Assembly: GCF_000190695.1 (NCBI RefSeq)
Contig: NZ_GL870929.1
Location: forward strand, 97,012 to 161,011
Direction of reading: 5' to 3'
DNA length: 64,000 nt
Source of the DNA: Kingella denitrificans ATCC 33394
GTDB taxonomy: Bacteria > Pseudomonadota > Gammaproteobacteria > Burkholderiales > Neisseriaceae
Shown here: positions 8,588-16,810 of the stretch, in pieces
How the letters are laid out: each line of letters begins with the position of its first letter
How positions within the stretch are numbered: position 1 is the stretch's first letter
Translations under genes and position numbers: made by a program
The notes under the pieces: model-generated
Databases searched by the model: none
What the model was told of the DNA's origin: nothing
What the model saw: only the letters and a program-made list of their open reading frames with translations

Positions 8588-8651
8588 GCGGCGCATATTT
8601 CGACTGCTTATCTGCAAATCATCATCCAAAATAATAGAAAAGGAAAATATC

Positions 8652-9068
8652 ATGGCAACATGGAAAGCCGCTGTTTGTTTGGCCGCTCTGCTTGCTTCTA
8701 CTACTGTTTATGCCAAACCCTCTTCTCCGGCAGGCCGCAACCGGCCGCAGCAAGCCGCCACCAATGCGGAAACCTATTGCAAAGTGTCAGCGCTGGTGTC
8801 GCACGATGCCATTTTGGCCCGTTTGAACGATGAAAAACCCGACGACACCAAAACGCACCTGCGTCAAAAATACGCGCCTGCCGCAGTCAGCGAACAAGCC
8901 CGCAGCATGCTGGACAGTGCCATCGATATTGCCATCAGCAAAGCCTGGCGTGTCAATCTTCCTGCGGATGCCAAGGCCGTACTTGACGCAGATACCAAAA
9001 AACAAATTGCCGAACGTATTGGCGTGGAAGAGTATAACTTCTGCATGAATGCGCTGACTTCGGAATAA
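8652..9068 (+). CDS. secreted hypothetical protein
   Basis: 138 aa with signal peptide MATWKAAVCLAALLASTTVYA. AAGGA lies 7 nt upstream of the ATG. The mature part is largely helical by composition, with two cysteines (ETYCKVS and YNFCMN). No family recognised. It stands alone between luxS and typA; a hairpin terminator follows at 9115. Confidence 0.75.
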   Translation: MATWKAAVCLAALLASTTVYAKPSSPAGRNRPQQAATNAETYCKVSALVSHDAILARLNDEKPDDTKTHLRQKYAPAAVSEQARSMLDSAIDIAISKAWRVNLPADAKAVLDADTKKQIAERIGVEEYNFCMNALTSE

Positions 9069-9114
9069 CGGCTTTCGCCCAATTCAAGTCGGTTTAAGGC
9101 AACACTCCGATCCA

Positions 9115-9138
9115 CCGTGCTATAATGCACGGTTTTTT
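9115..9138 (+). terminator. terminator whose loop is a TATAAT box
   Basis: CCGTGC (9115-9120), loop TATAAT (9121-9126), GCACGG (9127-9132), then six T. It can end the 8652 transcript, and the loop is also an extended -10 (TGCTATAAT) for typA. Which function operates cannot be told from sequence. Confidence 0.6.
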
Positions 9139-9173
9139 CCGTTTTAACCTAATTATTAAGGCAACCAAATCTC

Positions 9174-10991
9174 ATGAAAAATATCCGCAACATTGCCATC
9201 ATCGCCCACGTGGACCACGGCAAAACCACGCTGGTGGACCAACTCCTGCGCCAATCCGGCACTTTCCGCGAAAACCAGCAGGTGGACGAGCGCGTGATGG
9301 ACAGCAACGACCTTGAAAAAGAACGCGGCATCACCATTCTGGCCAAAAACACCGCCATCGAATACAACGGCTACCACATCAACATCGTGGACACCCCGGG
9401 GCACGCCGACTTCGGCGGCGAAGTGGAACGCGTGCTGGGCATGGTGGACTGCGTGGTGCTGTTGGTGGACGCGCAGGAAGGCCCGATGCCGCAAACCCGC
9501 TTCGTGACCAAAAAAGCCCTTGCGCTCGGTCTGAAACCCATTGTTGTGATTAACAAAATCGACAAACCTTCTGCCCGTGCCAGCTGGGTGATTGACCAAA
9601 CCTTCGAACTGTTCGACGCATTGGGCGCGACCAACGAGCAGCTGGATTTCCCGATTGTGTACGCTTCCGGTTTGAGCGGCTTTGCGCGTTTGGAAGAAGA
9701 CGGCACGGAAACCGATATGCGTGTGCTGTTCGAAACCATTTTGAAACACACGCCGCCGCCTAGCGGTGATGCGGACGCGCCGCTGCAACTGCAAATTTCG
9801 CAACTGGACTACGACAACTATACCGGCCGTTTGGGTATCGGCCGAATTTTGAACGGCCATATCAAACCGGGCATGCAGGTGGCCGTGATGAACCACGACC
9901 AGCAAATCGCCACCGGCCGCATCAACCAGCTTTTGGGTTTCAAAGGCTTGGAGCGTGTGCCGCAGGACGAAGCTGAAGCGGGCGACATCGTGATTATTTC
10001 CGGCATTGACGAAATCGGTATCGGCGTCACCATTTGTGATAAAGACAACCCGATGGGCGTACCGATGTTGAGCGTGGACGAACCGACCCTGACCATGGAC
10101 TTTATGGTGAACACATCGCCGCTGGCCGGCACCGAAGGCAAATTCGTCACCAGCCGCCAAATCCGCGACCGCCTGCAACGCGAACTGCTCACCAACGTGG
10201 CCCTGCGCGTGGAAGATACGGAAGATGCGGACGTGTTCCGCGTGTCCGGCCGCGGCGAGCTGCACCTGACGATTTTGCTGGAAAACATGCGCCGCGAAGG
10301 CTATGAACTGGCCGTGGGCAAACCGCGCGTGGTGTACCGCGAAATTAACGGCCAAAAATGCGAGCCGTATGAAAACCTGACCGTGGACGTGCCCGACGAA
10401 AACCAAGGTGCAGTGATGGAAGAACTTGGCCGCCGCCGTGGCGAGCTCACCAACATGGAAAGCGACGGCAACGGCCGCACCCGCTTGGAATACCACATTC
10501 CCGCGCGCGGCCTCATCGGCTTCCAAGGCGAATTTATGACCATGACGCGCGGCACGGGCTTGATGAGCCACGTGTTCGACGACTACGCCCCCGTGAAACC
10601 TGATATGCCCGGCCGCCACAACGGCGTGCTGGTGTCGCAAGAGCAGGGCGAGGCCGTGGCGTATGCGCTGTGGAACTTGGAAGACCGCGGCCGCATGTTC
10701 GTGTCGCCGAACGATAAAATTTACGAAGGCATGATTATCGGCATCCACAGCCGCGATAACGATTTGGTGGTGAACCCGCTCAAAGGCAAAAAACTCACCA
10801 ACGTACGCGCCAGCGGCACCGACGAAGCCGTGCGCCTGACCACGCCGATTAAGCTGACGCTGGAAAGCGCGGTAGAGTTTATCGATGACGACGAGCTGGT
10901 GGAAATCACGCCGCAGTCCATCCGTCTGCGCAAACGTTTCCTGACCGAGCACGAACGCCGCCGCCAGTTCTCGCAGGCGAAGAAAGACTGA
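9174..10991 (+). CDS. typA: ribosome-associated GTPase TypA/BipA
   Basis: Translational GTPase of the EF-G family linked to ribosome assembly and stress growth. G1 AHVDHGKTTLVDQLL at about residues 10-24, G3 DTPGHADFGGEVERV, G4 NKIDKP, followed by beta-barrel, EF-G III/V-like and TypA C-terminal domains. 605 aa, full family length. Monocistronic between a hairpin at 9115 and a DUS inverted repeat at 11008. Confidence 0.96.
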   Translation: MKNIRNIAIIAHVDHGKTTLVDQLLRQSGTFRENQQVDERVMDSNDLEKERGITILAKNTAIEYNGYHINIVDTPGHADFGGEVERVLGMVDCVVLLVDAQEGPMPQTRFVTKKALALGLKPIVVINKIDKPSARASWVIDQTFELFDALGATNEQLDFPIVYASGLSGFARLEEDGTETDMRVLFETILKHTPPPSGDADAPLQLQISQLDYDNYTGRLGIGRILNGHIKPGMQVAVMNHDQQIATGRINQLLGFKGLERVPQDEAEAGDIVIISGIDEIGIGVTICDKDNPMGVPMLSVDEPTLTMDFMVNTSPLAGTEGKFVTSRQIRDRLQRELLTNVALRVEDTEDADVFRVSGRGELHLTILLENMRREGYELAVGKPRVVYREINGQKCEPYENLTVDVPDENQGAVMEELGRRRGELTNMESDGNGRTRLEYHIPARGLIGFQGEFMTMTRGTGLMSHVFDDYAPVKPDMPGRHNGVLVSQEQGEAVAYALWNLEDRGRMFVSPNDKIYEGMIIGIHSRDNDLVVNPLKGKKLTNVRASGTDEAVRLTTPIKLTLESAVEFIDDDELVEITPQSIRLRKRFLTEHERRRQFSQAKKD

Positions 10992-11007
10992 TTGCTGTTT
11001 GAACCGA

Positions 11008-11052
11008 GTGCAGGCTGCTTGAAAGTTAGCGAACCTTTCAAGCAGCCTGCAC
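11008..11052. terminator. DUS inverted repeat with extended stem after typA
   Basis: 18-bp perfect arms (11008-11025 and 11035-11052); the complementarity goes beyond the DUS into CTTTCA/TGAAAG, indicating selection for the hairpin itself. No T run follows. Confidence 0.65.
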
Positions 11053-11084
11053 CCCCATCAATCACGGTTTCACATTAATTCAAA

Positions 11085-13013
11085 ATGAACAACCATACCG
11101 TCAAACACCCACTTTCCTACCGACCCGACATTGACGGGCTGCGCGCCGTTGCCGTTATTTCCGTCATCCTGTTTCATATCCATGCCAATTTGCTGCCCGG
11201 CGGCTTTCTCGGCGTGGATATTTTTTTCGTCATTTCCGGCTATCTGATTACCGGCATCATCCAACGCGAATTGGCCGAGCAACGCTTCTCGCTGCTGAAT
11301 TTCTACCAGCGCCGCGCCAAACGCATATTGCCCGCCTTCCTGTTCATGCTCGCCGCCTGTACGGCCGCCTGCGTCTGGCTGCTGACACCCGACGATTTCA
11401 TCGCCTATCTGCGTTCGCTGCGCTCCTCCCTGCTGTTCGGCGCCAATCTGTTTTTTGCCCAAAGCGGCGGCTATTTCGATATTCAGTCGGCCGAAAAACC
11501 ACTGCTGCACATCTGGTCGCTGTCGGTGGAAGAACAGTTTTACTTCGTGTTCCCGCTATTGATATGGCTGGTGCACAAATACCGCCCCAAATACACCGTG
11601 CATGCCGTCATCGCCATGATGGCCGCCAGCCTGCTTTCCGGCCTGATGGAATACAAAGCCGAAGCCTACTACCTGCCGCAAGTGCGCGCCTACGAATTAC
11701 TGTTCGGTTCGCTGGCCGCCGTTTTCACCGCAGGCAAATCCGCCAATCCAGCCGTACGAACCGGTTTGCAACATGAAATTGCAGCCTGCACTGCCGCCGT
11801 TGCCGCGCTCGCCTGCCTGTGCCTGCCCAAAGAAACTTTACCCGGCGGCGGTTACATCGAACGCATCGTTATTTGCGGTGCCACCGCATGGCTGATGGCT
11901 TGCGGCAACAGCAAAATCAGCCGTGTGCTGGCATGGAAACCGTTCGTCGCCGTCGGCCTGATTTCCTATCCTTTGTATCTGTGGCATTGGCCGGTATTGG
12001 CACTGCTGCGTTATGTTTATATGGACAACGTGCTGCCCGTATCCGTCGTCATTGTGTCGATGGCGGGCGTGGTATTGGCTTCGTGGATATCGTACCGCTG
12101 GGTGGAAAACCCGATACGGCACAGCAAGAAACTGTCGGGCAAGGCATTTGCGGGCGTGATGGCGGTGTATTTTGCGCTGGGGTTGGGGGTGAATGCTGGT
12201 CGGATAGTTTATGACAAGCAGATACGTTACGCCCCAGATTATAAAAAACTCTATACCACAACAGGTGCTTGTTTTAATGAAAATAATCCTGACGAATGTA
12301 TTAAAGGGGATCGTGATAAACCTGTAACCGTACTGACAGTAGGTGATTCACATAATATGCATTTACACAAACTCTATGAGTTGGCTGGTCAAAATGAAGG
12401 CTGGGCAGCACATGCCGTGTCGGTAAGCACCTGTCCTTTTGTCTATAACACGGATATAGTACATAAGGTATTGCAACGAAAAGAGCATTTGCGTAACAAC
12501 TGTTTGGCTATGCGTCGCCATGTGGAAAATAATATATATAAATATCAGGTAGTTGTTTTATCTAACCGGTGGTATGAGCGCATGGAAGAAGAAAATTTTG
12601 CCCAAAATTTTGAGAAAACACTTCAATATTTGCTGAATAAAAACAAAACTGTCTATGTTTTGAAAGATAGTCCTTATGCAGTTATGAATATTCCCCGAAA
12701 AATGCATCTGCAATCTATCGGTTTCTCTTTGCCACTGAATGAACGGCAAAGAAAGATGCAGCAGGACTCAGAAAATGCCAACCAAGCTATTCTTAACATC
12801 GTCCAAAAATATCCACAGGTACATTGGGTGGATCCTATGGATTTAGTTCCGCATGACTTTATTATAAACGGCTTACCCATATTTTTTGACAAAGATCATT
12901 TTAATGATTACGGTTCAGAAATGATAGCTCGCCGCTTTATTGCCAATGGCCGCCGCCTGCTGGCAACGCCGCCGGAACGGCAACCCAATCCGCAGGACGC
13001 AGGCGGCCGATAG
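11085..13013 (+). CDS. acyltransferase-3/SGNH two-domain O-acetyltransferase
   Basis: 642 aa. N-terminal part (about 1-375) is a multi-spanning acyltransferase-3 domain (OafA type) with YRPDIDGLRAVAV, FFVISGYLITGII, FYQRRAKRILPA and WSLSVEEQFY. The C-terminal part (about 400-630) is an SGNH hydrolase-like domain with GDSHNMH and the DKDHFNDYG motif (Asp-His). Such proteins O-acetylate surface glycans (LPS, capsule or peptidoglycan); the acceptor is unknown. Base composition changes sharply inside the gene: about 55% G+C before 12190 and about 32% at 12240-12600, with no DUS in the AT-rich part, pointing to a replaced 3' module. No clear ribosome-binding site before ATG 11085. Confidence 0.88.
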   Translation: MNNHTVKHPLSYRPDIDGLRAVAVISVILFHIHANLLPGGFLGVDIFFVISGYLITGIIQRELAEQRFSLLNFYQRRAKRILPAFLFMLAACTAACVWLLTPDDFIAYLRSLRSSLLFGANLFFAQSGGYFDIQSAEKPLLHIWSLSVEEQFYFVFPLLIWLVHKYRPKYTVHAVIAMMAASLLSGLMEYKAEAYYLPQVRAYELLFGSLAAVFTAGKSANPAVRTGLQHEIAACTAAVAALACLCLPKETLPGGGYIERIVICGATAWLMACGNSKISRVLAWKPFVAVGLISYPLYLWHWPVLALLRYVYMDNVLPVSVVIVSMAGVVLASWISYRWVENPIRHSKKLSGKAFAGVMAVYFALGLGVNAGRIVYDKQIRYAPDYKKLYTTTGACFNENNPDECIKGDRDKPVTVLTVGDSHNMHLHKLYELAGQNEGWAAHAVSVSTCPFVYNTDIVHKVLQRKEHLRNNCLAMRRHVENNIYKYQVVVLSNRWYERMEEENFAQNFEKTLQYLLNKNKTVYVLKDSPYAVMNIPRKMHLQSIGFSLPLNERQRKMQQDSENANQAILNIVQKYPQVHWVDPMDLVPHDFIINGLPIFFDKDHFNDYGSEMIARRFIANGRRLLATPPERQPNPQDAGGR

Positions 13014-13067
13014 CCGTGTGCGCCGCTTCAAAAGCAGCCTGCACCCTAAAAAGCAGGGCAATACAAC

Positions 13068-13574
13068 ATGAAACACAGTACGATTTTTATTTTGCTGACG
13101 GTTGCAGGCTGCTTTTTGTGGCTGTGGCTGTTTTGGCGGCACAGGCGCAAAAGGCGCAATCCGTTTGACGGGCGCACCAAGCTGCCGTACCAGCGGCGCC
13201 ATATCATGACGGCCACCGAAATGCAGGTGTACGACACGCTGCTGGAAGCGCTGGACGATTACATGGTATTCCCGCAGGTGCAGGTGTCGCGGATTATCGA
13301 AACGCCGCCGAATGCGGAAAATTTCTATTGGTTCAACTTCATCAGCCGCATGAGTTACGACTTCGTGGTCTGCCGCCTGGATGGCACGCCGATTGCCGCG
13401 ATTGAAATTGACGATGCCACGCATGAGCAGGCCGACCGCCAAGAAGCCGACAACCGCAAAAATCTGGCCACCGAAGCGGCCAAAATCGCCATTATCCGCT
13501 GGGAAGTCGGCGCAACGCCCAGCGTGCGGCAAATTGCACGCATCATCGATAAAATCGACCGTAAAGCGCCGTGA
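13068..13574 (+). CDS. DUF2726 domain membrane-anchored protein
   Basis: 168 aa: one N-terminal transmembrane helix (about 5-23, whose VAGCFLW core is DUS-encoded), a basic stretch RHRRKRR, then a DUF2726 domain (TATEMQVYDTLLEAL to the IIRWEV region), often linked to nuclease-like folds. The IEIDDATHEQADRQEADNRKN segment resembles the restriction-endonuclease-like core. Function unknown. Same orientation as the acyltransferase, 54 bp downstream. Confidence 0.75.
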   Translation: MKHSTIFILLTVAGCFLWLWLFWRHRRKRRNPFDGRTKLPYQRRHIMTATEMQVYDTLLEALDDYMVFPQVQVSRIIETPPNAENFYWFNFISRMSYDFVVCRLDGTPIAAIEIDDATHEQADRQEADNRKNLATEAAKIAIIRWEVGATPSVRQIARIIDKIDRKAP

Positions 13575-13580
13575 TAAGTC

Positions 13581-13627
13581 AAAAAAGCAGCCTGCACTCT
13601 GAAAACCAAAGTGCAGGCTGCTTTTTT
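13581..13627. terminator. DUS inverted-repeat terminator
   Basis: 18-bp arms (13581-13598, 13610-13627) with A6 and T7 flanks between convergent DUF2726 and bioB genes; a good bidirectional terminator. Confidence 0.8.
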
Positions 13628-13633
13628 TCATGT

Positions 13634-14629
13634 TCACATGGCCGACAAATCCAGTTTTTCCATCAGCAGGCGGTCGGTATCTTCGGCAGGGTTGCCCGAT
13701 GTGAGCAGCTTGTCGCCGTAGAAAATCGAATTGGCACCGGCCAGGAAACACATGGCCTGCACCGATTCGGGCATATCGCTGCGCCCCGCGCTTAATCGCA
13801 CCAAGCTGTGCGGCATGGTAATCCGCGCCACCGCAATCGTGCGGACAAATTCCGTCCAGTCCAAATCTTCCGCGTTTTCCAGCGGCGTGCCTTCGGTACG
13901 CACCAGTTGGTTAATCGGCACGCTTTCGGGCTGCGGGTCCAGATTCGCCAAACTGGCAATCAGACCGGCGCGCTCGGCACGCGTTTCGTTCATGCCCACA
14001 ATGCCGCCGCAGCACACTTTCAGCCCCGCTTGGCGGATTTTGCCCAGCGTGTCCATGCGGTCTTCGTGGCGGCGCGTGTGGATGATGTCGTTGTAGCGTT
14101 CGGGGTCGGTGTCCAGATTGTGGTTGTAATAATCCAAACCTGCCTGCTTCAAATCTTCCGCCATGCCGTCTTCCAGCAGGCCGAACGTGCCGCAGGTTTC
14201 CAGCCCGAGCGATTTTACCGCGCGCACCATTTCGCTGACCAAGGCGACATCGGTCGGCTTCGGCCCGCGCCATGCCGCGCCCATGCAGAAGCGGCTGGCA
14301 CCGCGCGATTGGGCAATTTTGGCTTTTTCCACCACTTCCGCCACATCCAGCATTTCCGATTTTTCCACGCCCGTGTGGTAATGCGCCGACTGCGGGCAAT
14401 ATTCGCAATCCTCCGAACAGCCGCCGGTTTTAATCGACAACAGGGTGGACAGTTGGATTTTCTGCGCATCGAAATTCTGACGGTGCACGCTGGCGGCTTG
14501 GAACACCAAGTCCAGAAACGGCAGGTTGAACAGTTCTTCCACCTGGCATTTGCGCCAATAGGCGGCGGTGGGGTGCGGCTCGGTATTCGGCATGGCCTGC
14601 CGCAGGGCAATCGGGGCTATGTGCGCCAT
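13634..14629 (-). CDS. bioB: biotin synthase
   Basis: Radical-SAM enzyme inserting sulfur into dethiobiotin. CSEDCEYC supplies the [4Fe-4S] cluster (CxxxCxxC); YYNHNLDTDPERY and RLSAGRSDM are family landmarks for the [2Fe-2S] site. ATG 14629 has AAGGAT 7 nt upstream; 331 aa. Other biotin genes are not nearby. Confidence 0.95.
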   Translation of the reverse strand: MAHIAPIALRQAMPNTEPHPTAAYWRKCQVEELFNLPFLDLVFQAASVHRQNFDAQKIQLSTLLSIKTGGCSEDCEYCPQSAHYHTGVEKSEMLDVAEVVEKAKIAQSRGASRFCMGAAWRGPKPTDVALVSEMVRAVKSLGLETCGTFGLLEDGMAEDLKQAGLDYYNHNLDTDPERYNDIIHTRRHEDRMDTLGKIRQAGLKVCCGGIVGMNETRAERAGLIASLANLDPQPESVPINQLVRTEGTPLENAEDLDWTEFVRTIAVARITMPHSLVRLSAGRSDMPESVQAMCFLAGANSIFYGDKLLTSGNPAEDTDRLLMEKLDLSAM

Positions 14630-14647
14630 TTGGTTATCCTTTGCAGA

Positions 14648-15499
14648 TTAGAAAAAAGATTGGCCGTAATACAGGCAGGCAATGGCGGCTAAGGCCAACA
14701 CAATGCCTGCCCAGTTGTAAGGATTCACACGTTCGCGGAAAACGAACGCGCCGGCCAGCGTTCCCAAAACAATCACGCCCATGTTCATGCCGGCAAATAC
14801 CAGCGTCGGGCTTTCTTTAAAGGCTTGGTGTGCTTTGATGTAAAACAGGATATTGAGGAAATTCAGCACGCCCAGCAGCATGCCAGCCAGCACGTTCCAG
14901 CGGTGCCATTGGGTTTTGCGTCGCCACAAATAGGCCAACATCAGCACCGCCGCCAGCGAAAACACCATCAGCAGGCTGCCTGCAAACGCGGTTCCCTGTT
15001 TGGATAATTGTTTGAACAAAATATCGATAATGCCGTATCCCAGCCAAACGGCCAGCAGCCACCAAGAGCTGCGCGGCTGCGATTTTTCGGGTTTGTACAA
15101 CACGCCGCACAAGGCCAGCATGGCCAACACCAAGCCCGCCAAGCGGTGGGGGACGATGGCTTCGCCAAACAGCGTGAAGGCGGCCAGCACGGGCAAAAAC
15201 AGCGACAAACGCTGGGCGGCATCGGATTTGATGATGCCCGCACTGGCCACGGCCCGGCCCATGGCCACAAACACGCTGGGCAGCAGGATGCCGAGCAGCA
15301 GCCACAGGGCGGCAGATGAGAATTGGGCGGATTGCGCGGTGAGTGCGATATCCGGCTGCAAAAACAGCAGCGTCAGGGCAATGGCAACCCAGTAATTGCA
15401 GGCCACCATCTGTTCAATACTCAGGCTGCGCGCGCGCGCGAATTTCAACAACAGGCTGACCGATACGCTGGCCAAGACGCTGAATATTAAGAATAACAT
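14648..15499 (-). CDS. EamA/DMT-family transporter
   Basis: 283 aa with about ten hydrophobic segments in two EamA-like repeats, ending VLALAAIACLYYGQ. Exporter-type inner-membrane protein of the drug/metabolite superfamily; substrate not predictable. GGAG precedes the ATG at 15499. Lies just upstream of bioB (18-bp gap), so they may share a transcript; a link to biotin is only positional. A CREE ends 25 bp before its start and could influence its transcription. Confidence 0.8.
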   Translation of the reverse strand: MLFLIFSVLASVSVSLLLKFARARSLSIEQMVACNYWVAIALTLLFLQPDIALTAQSAQFSSAALWLLLGILLPSVFVAMGRAVASAGIIKSDAAQRLSLFLPVLAAFTLFGEAIVPHRLAGLVLAMLALCGVLYKPEKSQPRSSWWLLAVWLGYGIIDILFKQLSKQGTAFAGSLLMVFSLAAVLMLAYLWRRKTQWHRWNVLAGMLLGVLNFLNILFYIKAHQAFKESPTLVFAGMNMGVIVLGTLAGAFVFRERVNPYNWAGIVLALAAIACLYYGQSFF

Positions 15500-15523
15500 T
15501 GGTTTCTCCGTTTGCAGTGAATG

Positions 15524-15629
15524 TATAGTCGATTAAAATTGCAATGATACGGCGTTGGCTCGCCTTGACGTACTACCTGTACGCCTTGCGGCTCGCCGCC
15601 TTATCTCATTTTTATTTTAATCGACTATA
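15524..15629. mobile_element. Correia repeat (CREE/nemis), copy 1, variant ends
   Basis: 106-bp miniature element, ends TATAGTCGATTAA and TTAATCGACTATA. Both ends carry the same G-to-C change relative to the usual TATAGTGGATTAA, so base pairing between the ends is preserved. The interior matches copies 2 and 3 (ACGGCGTTGGCTCGCC and complements). Short form without the IHF-containing centre. It abuts the rnc stop codon. Confidence 0.9.
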
Positions 15630-16358
15630 TTAGCGGCGTTTTTTATGATTTTTGGACAGGGCGGGCTGGTGTTCTTCCAGCCACAGCAATGCCTGACGGG
15701 CACATTCTTGTTCGGCCTCGCGGCGGCTGTGGGCGTGGGCGTAGGTGATTTTGCCCAGCTCGCCCAAATCGCATGATACGTCAAATTGCGCGTGTTCGCC
15801 TTCGCCGGTCTGCTTTTCGATGCGGTATTTGGGCAAAGGCAGCCTGCACGCCTGCAAAGCCTCCTGCAAGCGGGTTTTGTTGTCTTTTGCGGGCTGGTGT
15901 TGGTCGATATGGGCGATGCGTTGGCTGAACAGCTGCTGGATGATGCGCTCCACCGTGGGCAAATCGGCATCCAGGCGGATGGCGGCAAACAGGGCTTCGA
16001 GTGCATCGGCCAAAATGGACGGCCGGTCGTGGCCGCCGCTTTTCAGTTCGCCCACGCCCAGCGTCAATGCCGCGCCCACGCCCAATTCGCGCGCCATTTC
16101 CGCCAATGCGGCTTCTTTTACCAAATGCGTGCGCAGGACGGACAAACGGCCTTCGGGCAGGTCGGGGAAGGCGTGGTACAGCATTTGCGCCACCACGAAA
16201 TTGACAATGCCGTCGCCGACAAATTCCAGCCGTTCGTTGTTGTTTTTGCCCGCGCTGCGGTGGGTGAGCGCTTGTTGCAGCAGTTCGGGTTGGCGGAAAG
16301 TATAACCCAAACGCTGTTGCAGCTGCTGCCGCGCGGTGTGTTTTTGCGATTTGTTCAT
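15630..16358 (-). CDS. rnc: ribonuclease III
   Basis: Double-strand-specific endoribonuclease for rRNA and mRNA processing. Catalytic signature NNERLEFVGDGIVNFV at about residues 38-53, second acidic cluster DALEALFAAI, and a C-terminal dsRNA-binding domain (DNKTRLQEALQA to QALLWLEE) with basic tail NHKKRR. ATG 16358 (MNKSQKHTARQQL) gives 242 aa; the longer frame upstream runs through a DUS. The gene is not followed by era; its TAA stop is contiguous with a CREE, so its mRNA should end in the CREE hairpin. Confidence 0.94.
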   Translation of the reverse strand: MNKSQKHTARQQLQQRLGYTFRQPELLQQALTHRSAGKNNNERLEFVGDGIVNFVVAQMLYHAFPDLPEGRLSVLRTHLVKEAALAEMARELGVGAALTLGVGELKSGGHDRPSILADALEALFAAIRLDADLPTVERIIQQLFSQRIAHIDQHQPAKDNKTRLQEALQACRLPLPKYRIEKQTGEGEHAQFDVSCDLGELGKITYAHAHSRREAEQECARQALLWLEEHQPALSKNHKKRR

Positions 16359-16373
16359 AGCGTGTCCGACAGG

Positions 16374-16405
16374 GTGCAGGCTGCTTTTTGCGGGGCAGCC
16401 TGCAC
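16374..16405. repeat. DUS inverted repeat upstream of rnc
   Basis: GTGCAGGCTGC (16374-16384) facing GCAGCCTGCAC (16395-16405), just upstream of the rnc ATG and after the small membrane-protein gene. May form a hairpin in the rnc leader or terminate the upstream gene. Confidence 0.6.
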
Positions 16406-16441
16406 TTTTTGTTGGTTGATATTCAATAGGGGTTCGGCGGC

Positions 16442-16780
16442 TCAATCCAGCGTGGCGATGAGGTGGCCGCACGTCAGCAACAAGAAAAAGCCGGTATAAA
16501 ATTCAGCGGCCGCCGTCAGCACGAGCAGGCGGATGCGGCGGTATTCGCCCGGCGGCATGGGCAGCGGTTCGGGTTTGGTTTTGTGCCGCCACAGGAACTG
16601 CAGCAGCGTCCAGCCGAAATACGGATGCACGAACATGATGTCCGAATCCTGCGGCCGGCCGGCTTCGCGGTAAAGTTCGGGGACTTGTTTGAGTGCATCC
16701 ATCATATATTCGAATTGGGCGAAGCTGTAAAGATAGAACACGATGGTGACGGCGAAATAGACAAGAAGGGCGGTCAGCAT
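16442..16780 (-). CDS. small membrane protein of unknown function
   Basis: 112 aa with two hydrophobic segments, one at the N-terminus (LTALLVYFAVTIVFYLYSF) and one near the C-terminus (FYTGFFLLLTCGHLIA). Between them is a charged loop with HKTKPEPLPMPPGEYRR. AAGG about 9 nt before ATG 16780. No family recognised; located between rluD and rnc in the same direction. Confidence 0.65.
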   Translation of the reverse strand: MLTALLVYFAVTIVFYLYSFAQFEYMMDALKQVPELYREAGRPQDSDIMFVHPYFGWTLLQFLWRHKTKPEPLPMPPGEYRRIRLLVLTAAAEFYTGFFLLLTCGHLIATLD

Positions 16781-16810
16781 ATCGGATAACCTTCAAAAGC
16801 AGCCTGCACA

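Noticed and set aside
9156..10952. A 598-codon open frame on the minus strand opposite typA
   Set aside because: Shadow of typA codon usage: His/Ala/Phe/Val-rich, no ribosome-binding site, no domain; typA is unmistakable.
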